Source: Ensifer sp. IC4062
Lineage (GTDB): Bacteria; Pseudomonadota; Alphaproteobacteria; Rhizobiales; Rhizobiaceae
Direction: 5' to 3'
Assembly (NCBI RefSeq): GCF_020193575.1
Contig: NZ_JADYVD010000024.1
Span: 37,476-101,475 of the forward strand
DNA length: 64,000 bases
Positions 17,056 to 25,246 of this stretch are shown here, in pieces. A program made the position numbers and the translations under genes. Position 1 is the stretch's first letter; every line of letters begins with the position of its first letter. Under the pieces are notes generated by a model. It was given only the letters and a program-made list of their open reading frames with translations, had not been told where the DNA came from and did no database searches.

Positions 17056-17262
17056 TTACTGCTCCGACAGCTTCATGTCCGGATGATAGTCCTTGCCTGC
17101 CACCTCTTTCACCACCGCCTGCCCGCACTGCATGTGCTGGGTGTCGGCATTGAAAGCATAGGTCGGCGGGCCGTGCAGGGTCCATCCTTGGTTCAATGCC
17201 GCCGTCACCTTGTGGCAGAAGGAGGCATCGTCAGGGCCGGTGAGGAAGCGGTAGAGTTTCAA
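17056..17262 (-). CDS. DUF1737 domain protein
   Basis: 68 residues, KLYRFLTGPDDASFCHKV...LNQGWTLHGPPTYAFN...MQCGQAVVKEV, matching the small DUF1737 family of unknown function. It starts with TTG, and that TTGA overlaps the TGA stop of the lyase gene by four bases, so its translation is probably coupled to the lyase. The same frame is open further upstream, but that part is out-of-frame lyase sequence. Cytoplasmic; role unknown. Confidence 0.8.
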   Translation of the reverse strand: MKLYRFLTGPDDASFCHKVTAALNQGWTLHGPPTYAFNADTQHMQCGQAVVKEVAGKDYHPDMKLSEQ

Positions 17263-18167
17263 GGTCTTGCCTTTCGTCTTTCGATCATGTCCGCCTTGGC
17301 GGCCAGTTTCATTGCCTGGTCGAGATGCAGCCGTTCGACCATGCGGCCATGGAGATTGATCACGCCCTTGTCGGCGTTTTCCGGAAGCTCGAAGGCCGCG
17401 ATGATCGCGCGTGCCTTGTCGACCGCCGCCTGTTCGACACTGAAATGCTCGTTCGCCGGGCCGATCTGCGCCGGGTGAATGAGCATCTTGCCGTCGTAGC
17501 CCATGTTGCGCCCCTGGCGGCACTCGGCCTCAAATCCCTCCGCGTCGCGGAAATCGTTGTAGACCGCGTCGATGACATCAAGCCCGCTGCCGCGCGCGGC
17601 GAGCAGGATTTGCATCAGCCAGGGCACCAGGTAGGCACGGCCGGGATGCGCGGGAACGCCTGTGTCCTTCTCGAGATCGTTCAGCCCGACCACGAAGCAA
17701 TCGAGCCTGCCGCCGAAGGTGCGGCCGGTCTCGGCGATTGCTGCAACATTGAGCAGGCCGCGCGGCGTTTCGATCATCGCCCAGAGCCTGAGGCTTTCAG
17801 GCGCATCGTTTTCGCCAAGCCAGTCGACAGCTGTCTGGATATCCGAGGGACTCTCGACCTTCGGCAGAAGGATAGCGTCGGGAGCGGCGGCAACCGCGGC
17901 GGTGAGATCCATCTGACCGAAGCCTGACCCCAGCGCATTAACGCGAATGACCACCTCACAATTGGGCCTGTGCTTCGAAAGATGCCGGATGAGCGCTTCG
18001 CGCGCTTCGCCCTTGTGTTCGGGAGCGACAGCATCCTCCAGGTCGAAGATCACCGTGTCGGCGGCAAGCTGCCGCACCTTCGCCAAGGCGCGGGCATTAT
18101 CGGCCGGAACGCAAAGCACGGAGCGGCGCAGGCGAGTGGGATGATGATGGGCGATCACAGTTGTCAT
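17259..18167 (-). CDS. HpcH/HpaI aldolase family CoA-ester lyase (CitE-like)
   Basis: 302-residue TIM-barrel lyase of the CitE / malyl-CoA lyase group. RRSVLCVPADNARALAKV at the N-terminus, TVIFDLEDAVAPEHK with metal-binding acids, VVIRVNALGSGFG, ILLPKVESPSDI, WAMIETPRGLLN, CFVVGLNDLEKDTG and GKMLIHPAQIGPANE. Stand-alone CitE-like proteins act on beta-hydroxyacyl-CoAs such as citramalyl-CoA or malyl-CoA; the substrate here is not known. Its stop overlaps the DUF1737 start, suggesting a two-gene operon. Confidence 0.88.
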   Translation of the reverse strand: MTTVIAHHHPTRLRRSVLCVPADNARALAKVRQLAADTVIFDLEDAVAPEHKGEAREALIRHLSKHRPNCEVVIRVNALGSGFGQMDLTAAVAAAPDAILLPKVESPSDIQTAVDWLGENDAPESLRLWAMIETPRGLLNVAAIAETGRTFGGRLDCFVVGLNDLEKDTGVPAHPGRAYLVPWLMQILLAARGSGLDVIDAVYNDFRDAEGFEAECRQGRNMGYDGKMLIHPAQIGPANEHFSVEQAAVDKARAIIAAFELPENADKGVINLHGRMVERLHLDQAMKLAAKADMIERRKARP

Positions 18168-18279
18168 GGAACCGTTGTGCCCGCCTTTCGATTGTTACGC
18201 AAGACGACCGATCGATGGACCATCCTCTTGCAAGAGGCGCATTGAACTCCCACATCGCATCTTAGAAAGGTTGACGATC

Positions 18280-18525
18280 ATGCAAAGCATCCGCTCTGTT
18301 CTCCTGACGGCCGCCGCCATTACCATCACCTTGGCAGCTCTCGTCTTCACCGCATCGCTTGCCGTGGCTCTGGCCGGCATCGCCGCCGTCGTTGCGATCG
18401 GCAGCGCCATCGCTGCAAGGCTCAATGGCAAGCAAGCACCTGCGCACGCCCGGGTGAACCCGACCGGAGAACGGCGCGAAATGCGAATCTGGAACGACGG
18501 GCGCGGCACGATCATCGATCTGTGA
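18280..18525 (+). CDS. Small membrane protein, hypothetical
   Basis: 81 residues. MQSIRSVLLTAAAITITLAAL and a second hydrophobic run to residue ~46, then a basic, polar tail RLNGKQAPAH...MRIWNDGRGTIIDL. Either two membrane helices or an uncleaved signal anchor. AGAAAGG precedes the ATG at 18280. I do not recognise a family. It lies alone between the lyase gene (divergent) and a family A repeat. Confidence 0.65.
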   Translation: MQSIRSVLLTAAAITITLAALVFTASLAVALAGIAAVVAIGSAIAARLNGKQAPAHARVNPTGERREMRIWNDGRGTIIDL

Positions 18526-18533
18526 CAGGCCTA

Positions 18534-18640
18534 CGGCATGTCTCCTTGATCGATCTCGATTCAAGGACAAGGACATGCGGCAATTCGAACCGCCACAGCG
18601 ATCTTTGCGCGTCTGATATGACGTGCGGCGCTGCAGAAGC
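18534..18640. repeat. Intergenic repeat, family A (copy 4)
   Basis: GCATGTCTCCTTGATCG-ATCT-CGATTCAAGGACAAGGACATGCGGCAATTCGAACCGCCACAGCG and the hairpin GCGCGTCTGATATGACGTGCGGCGCTGCAG. Sits between the small membrane protein and leuD. Confidence 0.8.
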
Positions 18641-18718
18641 GCAGATTTTCCTTCATTTCGGCGTGAAACTGCTCTAAACGCTCTTTCACCGTTTCCGCTG
18701 AAATCGAAGGCCAAAGTC

Positions 18719-19324
18719 ATGGAAAAGTTCGTCAAGCTCACCGGCGTCGCTGCCCCCCTTCCCGTCGTCAACATCGACACGGACATGATCATTCCGAAGG
18801 ACTACCTGAAGACGATCAAGCGCACCGGCCTTGGCAAGGGACTTTTCGCCGAAGCCCGCTACAACGAGGACGGCACGCCGAACCCGGATTTCGTGCTTAA
18901 CAAGCCGGCCTACCAGAACGCCAGGATTCTCGTTGCCGGTGACAATTTCGGCTGCGGCTCCTCGCGCGAGCATGCGCCCTGGGCGCTCCTCGATTTCGGC
19001 ATCCGCTGCGTCATTTCGACCTCGTTCGCCGACATCTTCTACAACAACTGTTTCAAGAACGGCATTCTGCCGATCGTGGTCAGCCAAGCCGACCTCGACA
19101 AGCTGATGGACGACGCCAACCGCGGTTCGAACGCCGTGCTTTCGATCGATCTGGAAGCACAGGAAATCACCGGTCCCGATGGCGGTTCGATCAAGTTCGA
19201 GATCGATGCCTTCAAACGCCATTGCCTTCTGAACGGCCTCGACGATATCGGTCTGACGCTGGAGAAGGCGAGCGCCATCGACAGCTTCGAGCAGAAAAAC
19301 GCCGTATCGCGTCCCTGGGCCTGA
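18719..19324 (+). CDS. leuD: 3-isopropylmalate dehydratase small subunit
   Basis: Swivelling-domain subunit of isopropylmalate isomerase, partner of LeuC encoded ~14 kb upstream. 201 residues starting [26 protein letters not shown]; the substrate-loop motif [17 protein letters not shown] is intact near residue 75. I take the ATG at 18719; the frame is open upstream only through repeat sequence. Followed after 12 bases by a Rid-family gene. Confidence 0.97.
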   Translation: MEKFVKLTGVAAPLPVVNIDTDMIIPKDYLKTIKRTGLGKGLFAEARYNEDGTPNPDFVLNKPAYQNARILVAGDNFGCGSSREHAPWALLDFGIRCVISTSFADIFYNNCFKNGILPIVVSQADLDKLMDDANRGSNAVLSIDLEAQEITGPDGGSIKFEIDAFKRHCLLNGLDDIGLTLEKASAIDSFEQKNAVSRPWA

Positions 19325-19336
19325 GAGCAGGCGCAG

Positions 19337-19717
19337 ATGACGCGCAAGCTCATCTCTTCCGGTTCCCCTTTCGAAAAGGCGGCGGGCTATTCGCGTGCCG
19401 TCGTTAAAGGGGACTGGTGCTTCGTCGCCGGAACCACCGGCTATGACTACGCCACCATGACCATGCCGGAGACGGTGGAGGAACAGGCGCGTAACTGCCT
19501 GGAGACGATCGAGGGCGCCTTGAAGGACGCCGGGTTCTCGCTTTCGGATGTCGTGCGCAACCACTATTACGTCACCGACGCAAGCTTTGCCGACCGCGTC
19601 TTTCCCATTTTCGGCGAGATGTTCGGCGACATCCGCCCGGCGGCGACGATGATCGTCTGCGAGCTCATCCGCCCGGAAATGCTGATCGAGATCGAGGTTA
19701 CGGCATTTCGCGGGTGA
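19337..19717 (+). CDS. Rid family (YjgF/YER057c/UK114) protein, variant active site
   Basis: 126-residue Rid-fold protein. RAVVKGDWCFVAGTTGYD, QARNCLETIEGALKDAGFSLSDVVR and RPAATMIVCELIRPEMLIEIEVTAF follow the family. RidA proper has an arginine in PARS (Arg105 of E. coli RidA) that binds the imine carboxylate; here the position reads PAAT, so classical 2-aminoacrylate deaminase activity is doubtful and it belongs to another Rid subgroup. Twelve bases behind leuD, probably cotranscribed. Confidence 0.85.
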   Translation: MTRKLISSGSPFEKAAGYSRAVVKGDWCFVAGTTGYDYATMTMPETVEEQARNCLETIEGALKDAGFSLSDVVRNHYYVTDASFADRVFPIFGEMFGDIRPAATMIVCELIRPEMLIEIEVTAFRG

Positions 19718-19762
19718 CGCCTGTCCTCTCCAGCTCAGCGTAGAGAGATCGAAGAGAAGCCC

Positions 19763-20602
19763 ATGCAGTTCGAAGGCACGGCCGACTATATTGCCGACAA
19801 GGACCTGATGATCGCCATCAACGCGGCAATCCGGCTGGAGCGTCCGCTTCTCGTCAAGGGCGAGCCCGGCACCGGCAAGACGGAGCTTGCACGCCAGATC
19901 GCGGCCGCCCTCGGTCTCGAGCTCATCGAGTGGAGCGTCAAGTCGACAACCAAGGCGCAGCAGGGGCTCTACGAATATGACGCCGTCTCGCGGCTGCGCG
20001 ACAGCCAGCTCGGCGACGCCCGCGTCAATGACGTGAAGAACTACATTCGCAAAGGCAAGCTCTGGCTGGCTTTCGAGGCGCCGCGGAAAACCGTGCTGCT
20101 CATCGACGAGATCGACAAGGCAGATATCGAGTTCCCGAACGACCTCCTGCAGGAGCTCGACCGGATGGAATTCCACGTGTACGAGACCGGCGAAACGATC
20201 CAAGCGCGGCACCGGCCGATCGTCGTCATCACCTCCAACAACGAGAAGGAACTGCCGGACGCCGTTTTGCGCCGCTGCTTCTTCCACTATATCCGCTTGC
20301 CCGATGCCGAGACGCTCGCGCGCATCGTCGAAGTGCACTATCCGGGCATCCGCAAGACGCTGCTTTCGGCGGCACTCACCGCCTTCTACGGCATCCGCGA
20401 AGTGCCGGGGCTGAAGAAGAAACCCTCGACCTCCGAGGCGCTCGACTGGATCCGGCTGCTGGTCGCCGACGAGATCGATCCGGCGGATCTGCGCGCCGAC
20501 CCGAAGTCGATGCTGCCGAAGTTGCACGGGGCGCTGTTGAAGAACGAGCAGGATGTGCATCTCTTCGAGCGCCTCGCTTTCATGGCGCGCCGCGACGGAT
20601 GA
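19763..20602 (+). CDS. MoxR-family AAA+ ATPase
   Basis: 279-residue AAA+ protein of the MoxR branch. Walker A GEPGTGKTELA near residue 33, Walker B LLIDEIDKADIEF near 113, sensor 1 VVITSNNEKELPDAVLRRCFFHYIRLPD, as in MoxR/RavA. MoxR proteins usually work with a VWA-domain partner, helping to insert metals or mature enzymes. The likely partner here (22203) is separated from it by a Nudix gene and metA. The Nudix gene overlaps its stop by four bases. Confidence 0.92.
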   Translation: MQFEGTADYIADKDLMIAINAAIRLERPLLVKGEPGTGKTELARQIAAALGLELIEWSVKSTTKAQQGLYEYDAVSRLRDSQLGDARVNDVKNYIRKGKLWLAFEAPRKTVLLIDEIDKADIEFPNDLLQELDRMEFHVYETGETIQARHRPIVVITSNNEKELPDAVLRRCFFHYIRLPDAETLARIVEVHYPGIRKTLLSAALTAFYGIREVPGLKKKPSTSEALDWIRLLVADEIDPADLRADPKSMLPKLHGALLKNEQDVHLFERLAFMARRDG

Positions 20603-21039
20603 GGCCGGACGCCCAAAAGGTGCTGATCTACGCCACTTGGCGCGACCGCCTGCTGGTCTTCGATGAGCCGGACTTTCCCGACGTGGAACTGCAGGTGCCG
20701 GGCGGTACCATGGAACCGGGCGAGAGCCCGGATGCTGCAGCACGCCGGGAGTTTGTGGAAGAAACGGGGCTGGTTCCGCCACGACCACTCGTTCATCTCG
20801 CCACACAGGACTACTGGTTCGTGAAAAATGACAGGGAAATCTGCCATCGCCGTCACTATTTTCATGCGGCACTTGCCGGCGAGCAGCGGCAAACTTGGCT
20901 TCACCATGAAATGACGCCAGACAGCGGTGGGCCGCCGATCCGTTTTCGTTTCGTTTGGCTTGGCATGGTCGAGGCGCGGAGACGTCTCGGTTACGGAATG
21001 CAGGACGCTCTGGGCCTGCTGTGGAATGTGGCCGGCTAA
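20599..21039 (+). CDS. Nudix hydrolase
   Basis: 146 residues. The Nudix box GX5EX7REUXEEXGU is exact: GGTMEPGE, then ARREFVEETGL near residues 33-56. The ATG overlaps the TGA of moxR (ATGA), so the two genes are translationally coupled. Substrate (nucleoside diphosphate derivative) cannot be told. Its position between a MoxR ATPase and a SAM-controlled metA-VWA unit is unusual. Confidence 0.9.
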   Translation: MRPDAQKVLIYATWRDRLLVFDEPDFPDVELQVPGGTMEPGESPDAAARREFVEETGLVPPRPLVHLATQDYWFVKNDREICHRRHYFHAALAGEQRQTWLHHEMTPDSGGPPIRFRFVWLGMVEARRRLGYGMQDALGLLWNVAG

Positions 21040-21137
21040 CGAGCTTGATAGAGGAATCTGGGACAGGCCACCCGCACCTTCGGAGGAGCCGAATCGTTTT
21101 TCATTGACCGCCAGCCACTTGGCGCGCTATCAAACGA

Positions 21138-21197
21138 TCTGTGGTGATTTGGCCGGCCGGCTTGCAGCCACGTTAAAGAAATCGCTAAAGGGCCGAG
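21138..21197 (+). promoter_or_regulatory. SAM-II riboswitch
   Basis: Core TGTGGTGATTTGG-CCGGCCGGCTTGCAGCCACG-TTAAAGAAATCGCTAAAG matches the SAM-II (metA) aptamer of alphaproteobacteria: P1 (GTGG/CCAC), the pseudoknot segment and the A-rich GCTAAA 3' strand. It binds S-adenosylmethionine and shuts off methionine synthesis. It lies ~75 bases before metA, with a terminator-like hairpin between. Confidence 0.92.
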
Positions 21198-21215
21198 GAA
21201 AGACGGATTTCCAAG

Positions 21216-21250
21216 GACCGGTCGCGATCATCTCGCCGCCGGTTTTTTTG
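21216..21250 (+). terminator. Terminator-like hairpin between SAM-II riboswitch and metA
   Basis: ACCGG...CCGGT stem followed by TTTTTTT, directly downstream of the aptamer and 20 bases before the metA ATG. Suggests control by transcription termination. Confidence 0.7.
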
Positions 21251-21269
21251 TATTGATCGAGTGGACCCC

Positions 21270-22196
21270 ATGCCCATCAAGATTCCCGATACGCTGCCCG
21301 CCTTCGAAACCCTCGTGCATGAGGGCGTGCGGGTGATGACCGAGACCGTGGCGATCCGTCAGGACATTCGCCCGCTTCAGATCGGGCTCCTGAACCTCAT
21401 GCCGAACAAGATCAAGACCGAGATCCAGATGGCGCGGCTGATCGGGGCAACGCCGCTGCAGGTCGAACTGACGCTGGTCCGCGTCAACGGCCACCGGCCG
21501 AAGAACACCTCCGAGGATCACCTGCTTGCCTTCTACGAGACCTGGGAGGAGGTGAAGGGCCGCAAGTTCGACGGCTTCATCATCACCGGCGCGCCGGTCG
21601 AGACGCTCGAGTACGAGGACGTCACGTATTGGAAGGAACTGCAGCGCATCTTCAACTGGACGGCGACGAACGTGCATTCGACGATGAACGTCTGCTGGGG
21701 CGCGATGGCGGCGATCTACCATTTCCACGGCGTTCCGAAACACCCGCTCAAGGAAAAGGCCTTCGGCGTCTATCGGCACCAGAACCTGAAACCCTCCTCG
21801 GTCTATCTGAACGGATTTTCCGACGATTTCGCTGTGCCGGTTTCACGGTGGACCGAGGTGCGCCGCGCCGACATCGACCGCGTGCCGGAGCTCGAAATCC
21901 TGATGGAATCGAAGGAAATGGGCGTCTGCCTCGTGCACGAGAAGAAGGGCAACCGGCTCTATATGTTCAATCACGTAGAGTATGATTCAACCTCCCTGTC
22001 GGACGAATATTTCCGCGACGTGGATGCCGGCGTGCCGATCAAGCTGCCGCACGACTATTTCCCGCACAATGATGCGGATCTGCCGCCGCAGAACCGCTGG
22101 CGTAGCCACGCGCATCTCTTCTTCGGCAACTGGATCAACGAGATATACCAGACGACGCCCTACGAGCTCGAAAAGATCGGCATTGGAGATCATTGA
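21270..22196 (+). CDS. metA: Homoserine O-acyltransferase (MetA fold, predicted acetyl-CoA specific)
   Basis: First dedicated enzyme of methionine synthesis; acylates homoserine. 308 residues from the ATG at 21270 ([10 protein letters not shown]); a GTG nine bases up is less likely. Catalytic Cys142 in MNVCWGAM, His235 and Glu237 in FNHVEYD. Residue 111 is glutamate ([13 protein letters not shown]), where E. coli has glycine; Glu111 is the published marker of acetyl-CoA use, and the Agrobacterium enzyme was reported to be an acetyltransferase. So homoserine O-acetyltransferase is the better functional name. Under the SAM-II riboswitch; six bases ahead of the VWA gene. Confidence 0.95.
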   Translation: MPIKIPDTLPAFETLVHEGVRVMTETVAIRQDIRPLQIGLLNLMPNKIKTEIQMARLIGATPLQVELTLVRVNGHRPKNTSEDHLLAFYETWEEVKGRKFDGFIITGAPVETLEYEDVTYWKELQRIFNWTATNVHSTMNVCWGAMAAIYHFHGVPKHPLKEKAFGVYRHQNLKPSSVYLNGFSDDFAVPVSRWTEVRRADIDRVPELEILMESKEMGVCLVHEKKGNRLYMFNHVEYDSTSLSDEYFRDVDAGVPIKLPHDYFPHNDADLPPQNRWRSHAHLFFGNWINEIYQTTPYELEKIGIGDH

Positions 22197-22202
22197 GCCT
22201 CG

Positions 22203-23387
22203 ATGTTCATCCCCTTCTTCCTCGAATTGAAGGCCGCGAAAGTCCCGGTGACACTCCGGGAATTCCTGTCGCTGATCGAGGGAATGGAGGCGGGGATCGC
22301 GACCTTTGACGTCGAGGCTTTCTATTTCCTCGCCCGCACGGCGCTGGTGAAGGACGAGCGTCACATCGATCGTTTCGACCGCGTCTTCCGGCATTGTTTT
22401 GCCGGGCTAGAGGCAGTTTCCCCGTCGGAGGTCTTTGGTGAGGCGACCATTCCCGAGGAGTGGCTGAAGAAACTAGCCGAGAAATACCTGACCGAGGACG
22501 AGAAGAAGCTCGTTGAGGCGCTCGGCGGCTTCGACAAGCTGATGGAAACGCTGCGCCAGCGGCTTGCGGAGCAGACCGGCCGCCACCAGGGCGGTTCGAA
22601 ATGGATCGGCACCGCCGGCACCTCACCCTTCGGCGCCTACGGCTACAATCCGGAAGGGGTGAGGATCGGCCAGGAGGACTCGCGTCATCGGCGCGCGGCC
22701 AAGGTTTGGGACCGGCGCGAGTTCAGGGACTACGACGACACGGTCGAGCTCGGCACGCGCAACATCAAGGTGGCGCTGAAGCGGCTCCGGCGCTGGGTGC
22801 GCGAGGGTGCCGCCGAGGAGCTCGACCTTTCCGGCACGATCCGCTCCACCGCCGAGCATGGCTATCTCGACGTCGTGACGCGGCCGGAGCGGCGCAACGC
22901 GGTCAAACTCCTGATGTTTTTCGACGTCGGCGGCTCGATGGACGACCATATCCGGATCGTGGAAGAACTCTTCTCGGCTGTGCGCAGCGAATTCCGGCAC
23001 ATGGATTATTTCTACTTCCACAATTGCATTTATGAGGGTCTCTGGAAGGACAATCGCCGCCGGCGCGTCGATGTGACCCGCACGGCCGAACTCCTGCGCA
23101 CCTTCGGCGGCGACTATCGCGTCATCTTCGTCGGCGATGCCTCGATGAGCCCCTATGAAATCAGCCATCCGGGCGGATCGGTCGAACACTGGAACGACGA
23201 GGCTGGCGCGCTCTGGCTCACGCGCATCACGGCGCATTTCCCGCGCTCGATCTGGCTCAATCCGGTGCCGGAAGATCACTGGCGCCACACCCAGTCGATC
23301 GGCATGATCCGCACACTCTTCGGCGGCCGGATGTTCCCGTTGACGCTCGCCGGCCTGCAGGCCGCGACAAAGGAATTGTCGCGCTGA
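22203..23387 (+). CDS. VWA-domain protein (CoxE-like), likely MoxR partner
   Basis: 394 residues. The N-terminal half is helical and charged (MFIPFFLELKAAKVPVTLREF at the start, conserved in this family). The C-terminal half is a von Willebrand A domain: LLMFFDVGGSMDDH is the MIDAS motif in the DxGxS form, later VIFVGDASMSPYEI. Such proteins pair with MoxR ATPases as chaperone-like or metal-insertion systems. It begins six bases after metA, so it is likely cotranscribed with metA and hence under SAM control. Confidence 0.85.
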   Translation: MFIPFFLELKAAKVPVTLREFLSLIEGMEAGIATFDVEAFYFLARTALVKDERHIDRFDRVFRHCFAGLEAVSPSEVFGEATIPEEWLKKLAEKYLTEDEKKLVEALGGFDKLMETLRQRLAEQTGRHQGGSKWIGTAGTSPFGAYGYNPEGVRIGQEDSRHRRAAKVWDRREFRDYDDTVELGTRNIKVALKRLRRWVREGAAEELDLSGTIRSTAEHGYLDVVTRPERRNAVKLLMFFDVGGSMDDHIRIVEELFSAVRSEFRHMDYFYFHNCIYEGLWKDNRRRRVDVTRTAELLRTFGGDYRVIFVGDASMSPYEISHPGGSVEHWNDEAGALWLTRITAHFPRSIWLNPVPEDHWRHTQSIGMIRTLFGGRMFPLTLAGLQAATKELSR

Positions 23388-23422
23388 ATCGGGTGATGGC
23401 TGCGCCTTTCAAAGCACGCGAT

Positions 23423-23545
23423 TGGGCCTCTCCCTAACTTTCTCCCCGCCTGCAGGGAAGGGACTTGGGGCAGAGCGTCGCCGCTTGTCCCTTCGCCCTG
23501 CTTGCAGGGGAGAAGGTCTTGGCAGCGGGATGAGGGGCGGCCCGG
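23423..23545. repeat. Intergenic repeat, family C (copy 4)
   Basis: CCTCTCCCTAACTTTCTCCCCGCCTGCAGGGAAGGGACTTGGGGCAG... and a second palindromic half CCCTGCTTGCAGGGGAGAAGG. Occupies much of the gap before galM; the rest of the gap shows nothing else. Confidence 0.75.
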
Positions 23546-23632
23546 ACGTACGCAGAGGAAAAGTATGACTTTCCGGTTGCCGCGCCGTCGGAAATACCGC
23601 AGGTTGACGCCGACTCGCAGAAGGAAGGAGAC

Positions 23633-24652
23633 ATGATGAGCATGGATATGGAAATCTTCGGTCGCCTGCCTTCCGGTGAACCGGTTCATCGCGTGACGCT
23701 CAATGGCGGCGGCCTGACGGCGAAGGTGATCACCTGGGGGGCAGTCATCCAGGATCTGCGGCTCGAAGGGCACCAGCCGCCCCTGGTTCTGGGTTTCGAG
23801 GATTTCGATAGCTATCCTGCGCATTCGGCCTATTTCGGCGCCACCCCCGGCCGCAACGCCAACCGCATCGGCAGCGGACGCTTCACGCTCGACGGCAAGG
23901 CCTATCAACTCGACCTCAATGAAAAGGGCGTGACCCATCTTCACGGCGGCAGCGACAATATCGCCAAGCGCAACTGGACGATCGTCGACCGGGCAGAGGA
24001 TCGCGTGACGCTCAGGATTACCGATCCCGACGGACGCGCCGGCTATCCCGGCAACTGCACGATCATCTGCACCTATACGCTGAAACCCGGCGGCGTGCTG
24101 AACGTCACTTACCAATCGGAAACCGACGCGCCGACGCTCGCCAATGTCTGCCAGCACAGCTACTTCAATCTCGACGGCAGCGATGACGTGTTTGGCCATG
24201 ACATCATGATCGCCGCCGACCACTATCTGCCAACCGACGAGCGGCAGATCCCGACCGGCGAAATCCGCGCTGTCGCCGGCACGGCCTTCGATCTCAGGGA
24301 AATGACCTCGCTGCGGCGGCAGACGGAAGGCGAAAAGATCGCCTACGACCACAATTTCTGCCTCTCGCCGGAGCGGATGGACAAACACTCGGTGGCGCTG
24401 GCGCGCAGCATCAATTCCGGGATTTCGCTGGAAGTGCTCACGACCGAGCCCGGCATCCAGCTCTATACCGGCTTCAAGCTCGATGTGCCGGTGCCGGGCC
24501 TGGAGGGCCGCCGCTACGCCCCCTTCGCCGGCTTCTGCCTCGAAACGCAAATCTGGCCCGACGCAATCAACCACGAGGGTTTCCCGAAAGCGGTACTCAG
24601 GCCGGGCGAGACGCTGCGCCAAGAGACGGACTACGTGTTTATGAAGAGCTGA
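23633..24652 (+). CDS. galM: Aldose 1-epimerase (galactose mutarotase)
   Basis: Interconverts alpha and beta anomers of aldoses. 339 residues; FGATPGRNANRIGSGRF, NEKGVTHLHGGSDNI with the catalytic His, CQHSYFNLDGS with the second His, and the catalytic Glu in FAGFCLETQIWPDAINH. Strong AAGGAGA ribosome site; the first ATG pair is followed by another ATG four codons on. Lone gene; no sugar-use genes adjoin it. Confidence 0.94.
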   Translation: MMSMDMEIFGRLPSGEPVHRVTLNGGGLTAKVITWGAVIQDLRLEGHQPPLVLGFEDFDSYPAHSAYFGATPGRNANRIGSGRFTLDGKAYQLDLNEKGVTHLHGGSDNIAKRNWTIVDRAEDRVTLRITDPDGRAGYPGNCTIICTYTLKPGGVLNVTYQSETDAPTLANVCQHSYFNLDGSDDVFGHDIMIAADHYLPTDERQIPTGEIRAVAGTAFDLREMTSLRRQTEGEKIAYDHNFCLSPERMDKHSVALARSINSGISLEVLTTEPGIQLYTGFKLDVPVPGLEGRRYAPFAGFCLETQIWPDAINHEGFPKAVLRPGETLRQETDYVFMKS

Positions 24653-24697
24653 GGTGAGTGGCCGAATCGGTGAGAACTGCACGGTCGGCCGACTGCT

Positions 24698-24792
24698 ACT
24701 GCATGATTTCTTAAATCGGAATCGAGCTCAGGAAATTATGAAAATGCTACAGCGACCTTTGCGCGTCCGATTGGAGGCGCTGCGCTGTAAAC
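24698..24792. repeat. Intergenic repeat, family A (copy 5)
   Basis: CTACTGCATGATTTCTTAAATCG...GCTCAGGAAATTATG...ATGCTACAGCGACCTTTGCGCGTCCGATTGGAGGCGCTGCGCTGTA. First module decayed, second recognisable. Lies between galM and tRNA-Gly. Confidence 0.75.
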
Positions 24793-24847
24793 AGCGTGGC
24801 CCAACAACAGAGCCAAGAACAACAATAAAACGAAGGGGTTGGGAAAC

Positions 24848-24922
24848 TGGAGCGGGTGAGGCGATTCGAACGCCCGACCCCAACCTTGGCAAGGTTGTGC
24901 TCTACCCCTGAGCTACACCCGC
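24848..24922 (-). tRNA. tRNA-Gly (GCC)
   Basis: On the minus strand GCGGGTGTAGCTCAGGGGTA... with anticodon loop CTTGCCAAG (anticodon GCC), T arm GGGCGTTCGAATCGCC? region containing GTTCGAATC, acceptor GCGGGTG/CACCCGC, discriminator T and an encoded CCA. Cloverleaf fully pairs. The range includes the CCA. Confidence 0.97.
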
Positions 24923-24988
24923 TCATCATCCGCGGCCCGGGGGTAGTCGGTGGACCGTGGCGCCGCCCCGTCTTGCGGCGACGGGCGC

Positions 24989-25017
24989 TATATGGCCTAA
25001 GCCTTTTTCAAATGCAA
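24989..25017 (-). promoter_or_regulatory. Probable promoter of tRNA-Gly
   Basis: Minus strand TTGCAT-N17-CATATA, about 60 bases upstream of the tRNA 5' end; good match to the rhizobial sigma-70 type (CTTGAC-N17-CTATAT) with ideal spacing. Confidence 0.55.
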
Positions 25018-25087
25018 CAGGGAAATGACGCAATTGCGAAGAATTTTTTCGGGGCCATCCAAAAAGCCCGGAAATGCCCGTGTTTTC

Positions 25088-25160
25088 CACTGACGCATGT
25101 CGGCCATGAGTGTGCAGCGGCATGGGAAGTGTGTGCGGCTTCCGCCCACATGCCGCACCA
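25088..25160. repeat. Intergenic repeat, family B (copy 3)
   Basis: GCATGGGAAGTGTGTGCGGCTTCCGCCCACATGCCGC, with flanking GGCCATGAGTGTGCAGCGGCATG; same palindrome type as at 2149. It sits in the 324-base gap between tRNA-Gly and the deacylase gene; apart from the tRNA promoter I see nothing else there. Confidence 0.55.
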
Positions 25161-25246
25161 GTGCCTGAGAATCGCCGCGCCTGAGATTGCGGAGCGCGCC
25201 TGTTCTCCGTAAAGCAGGCGAAATCGCCACGACAGGAAGGATTTTG

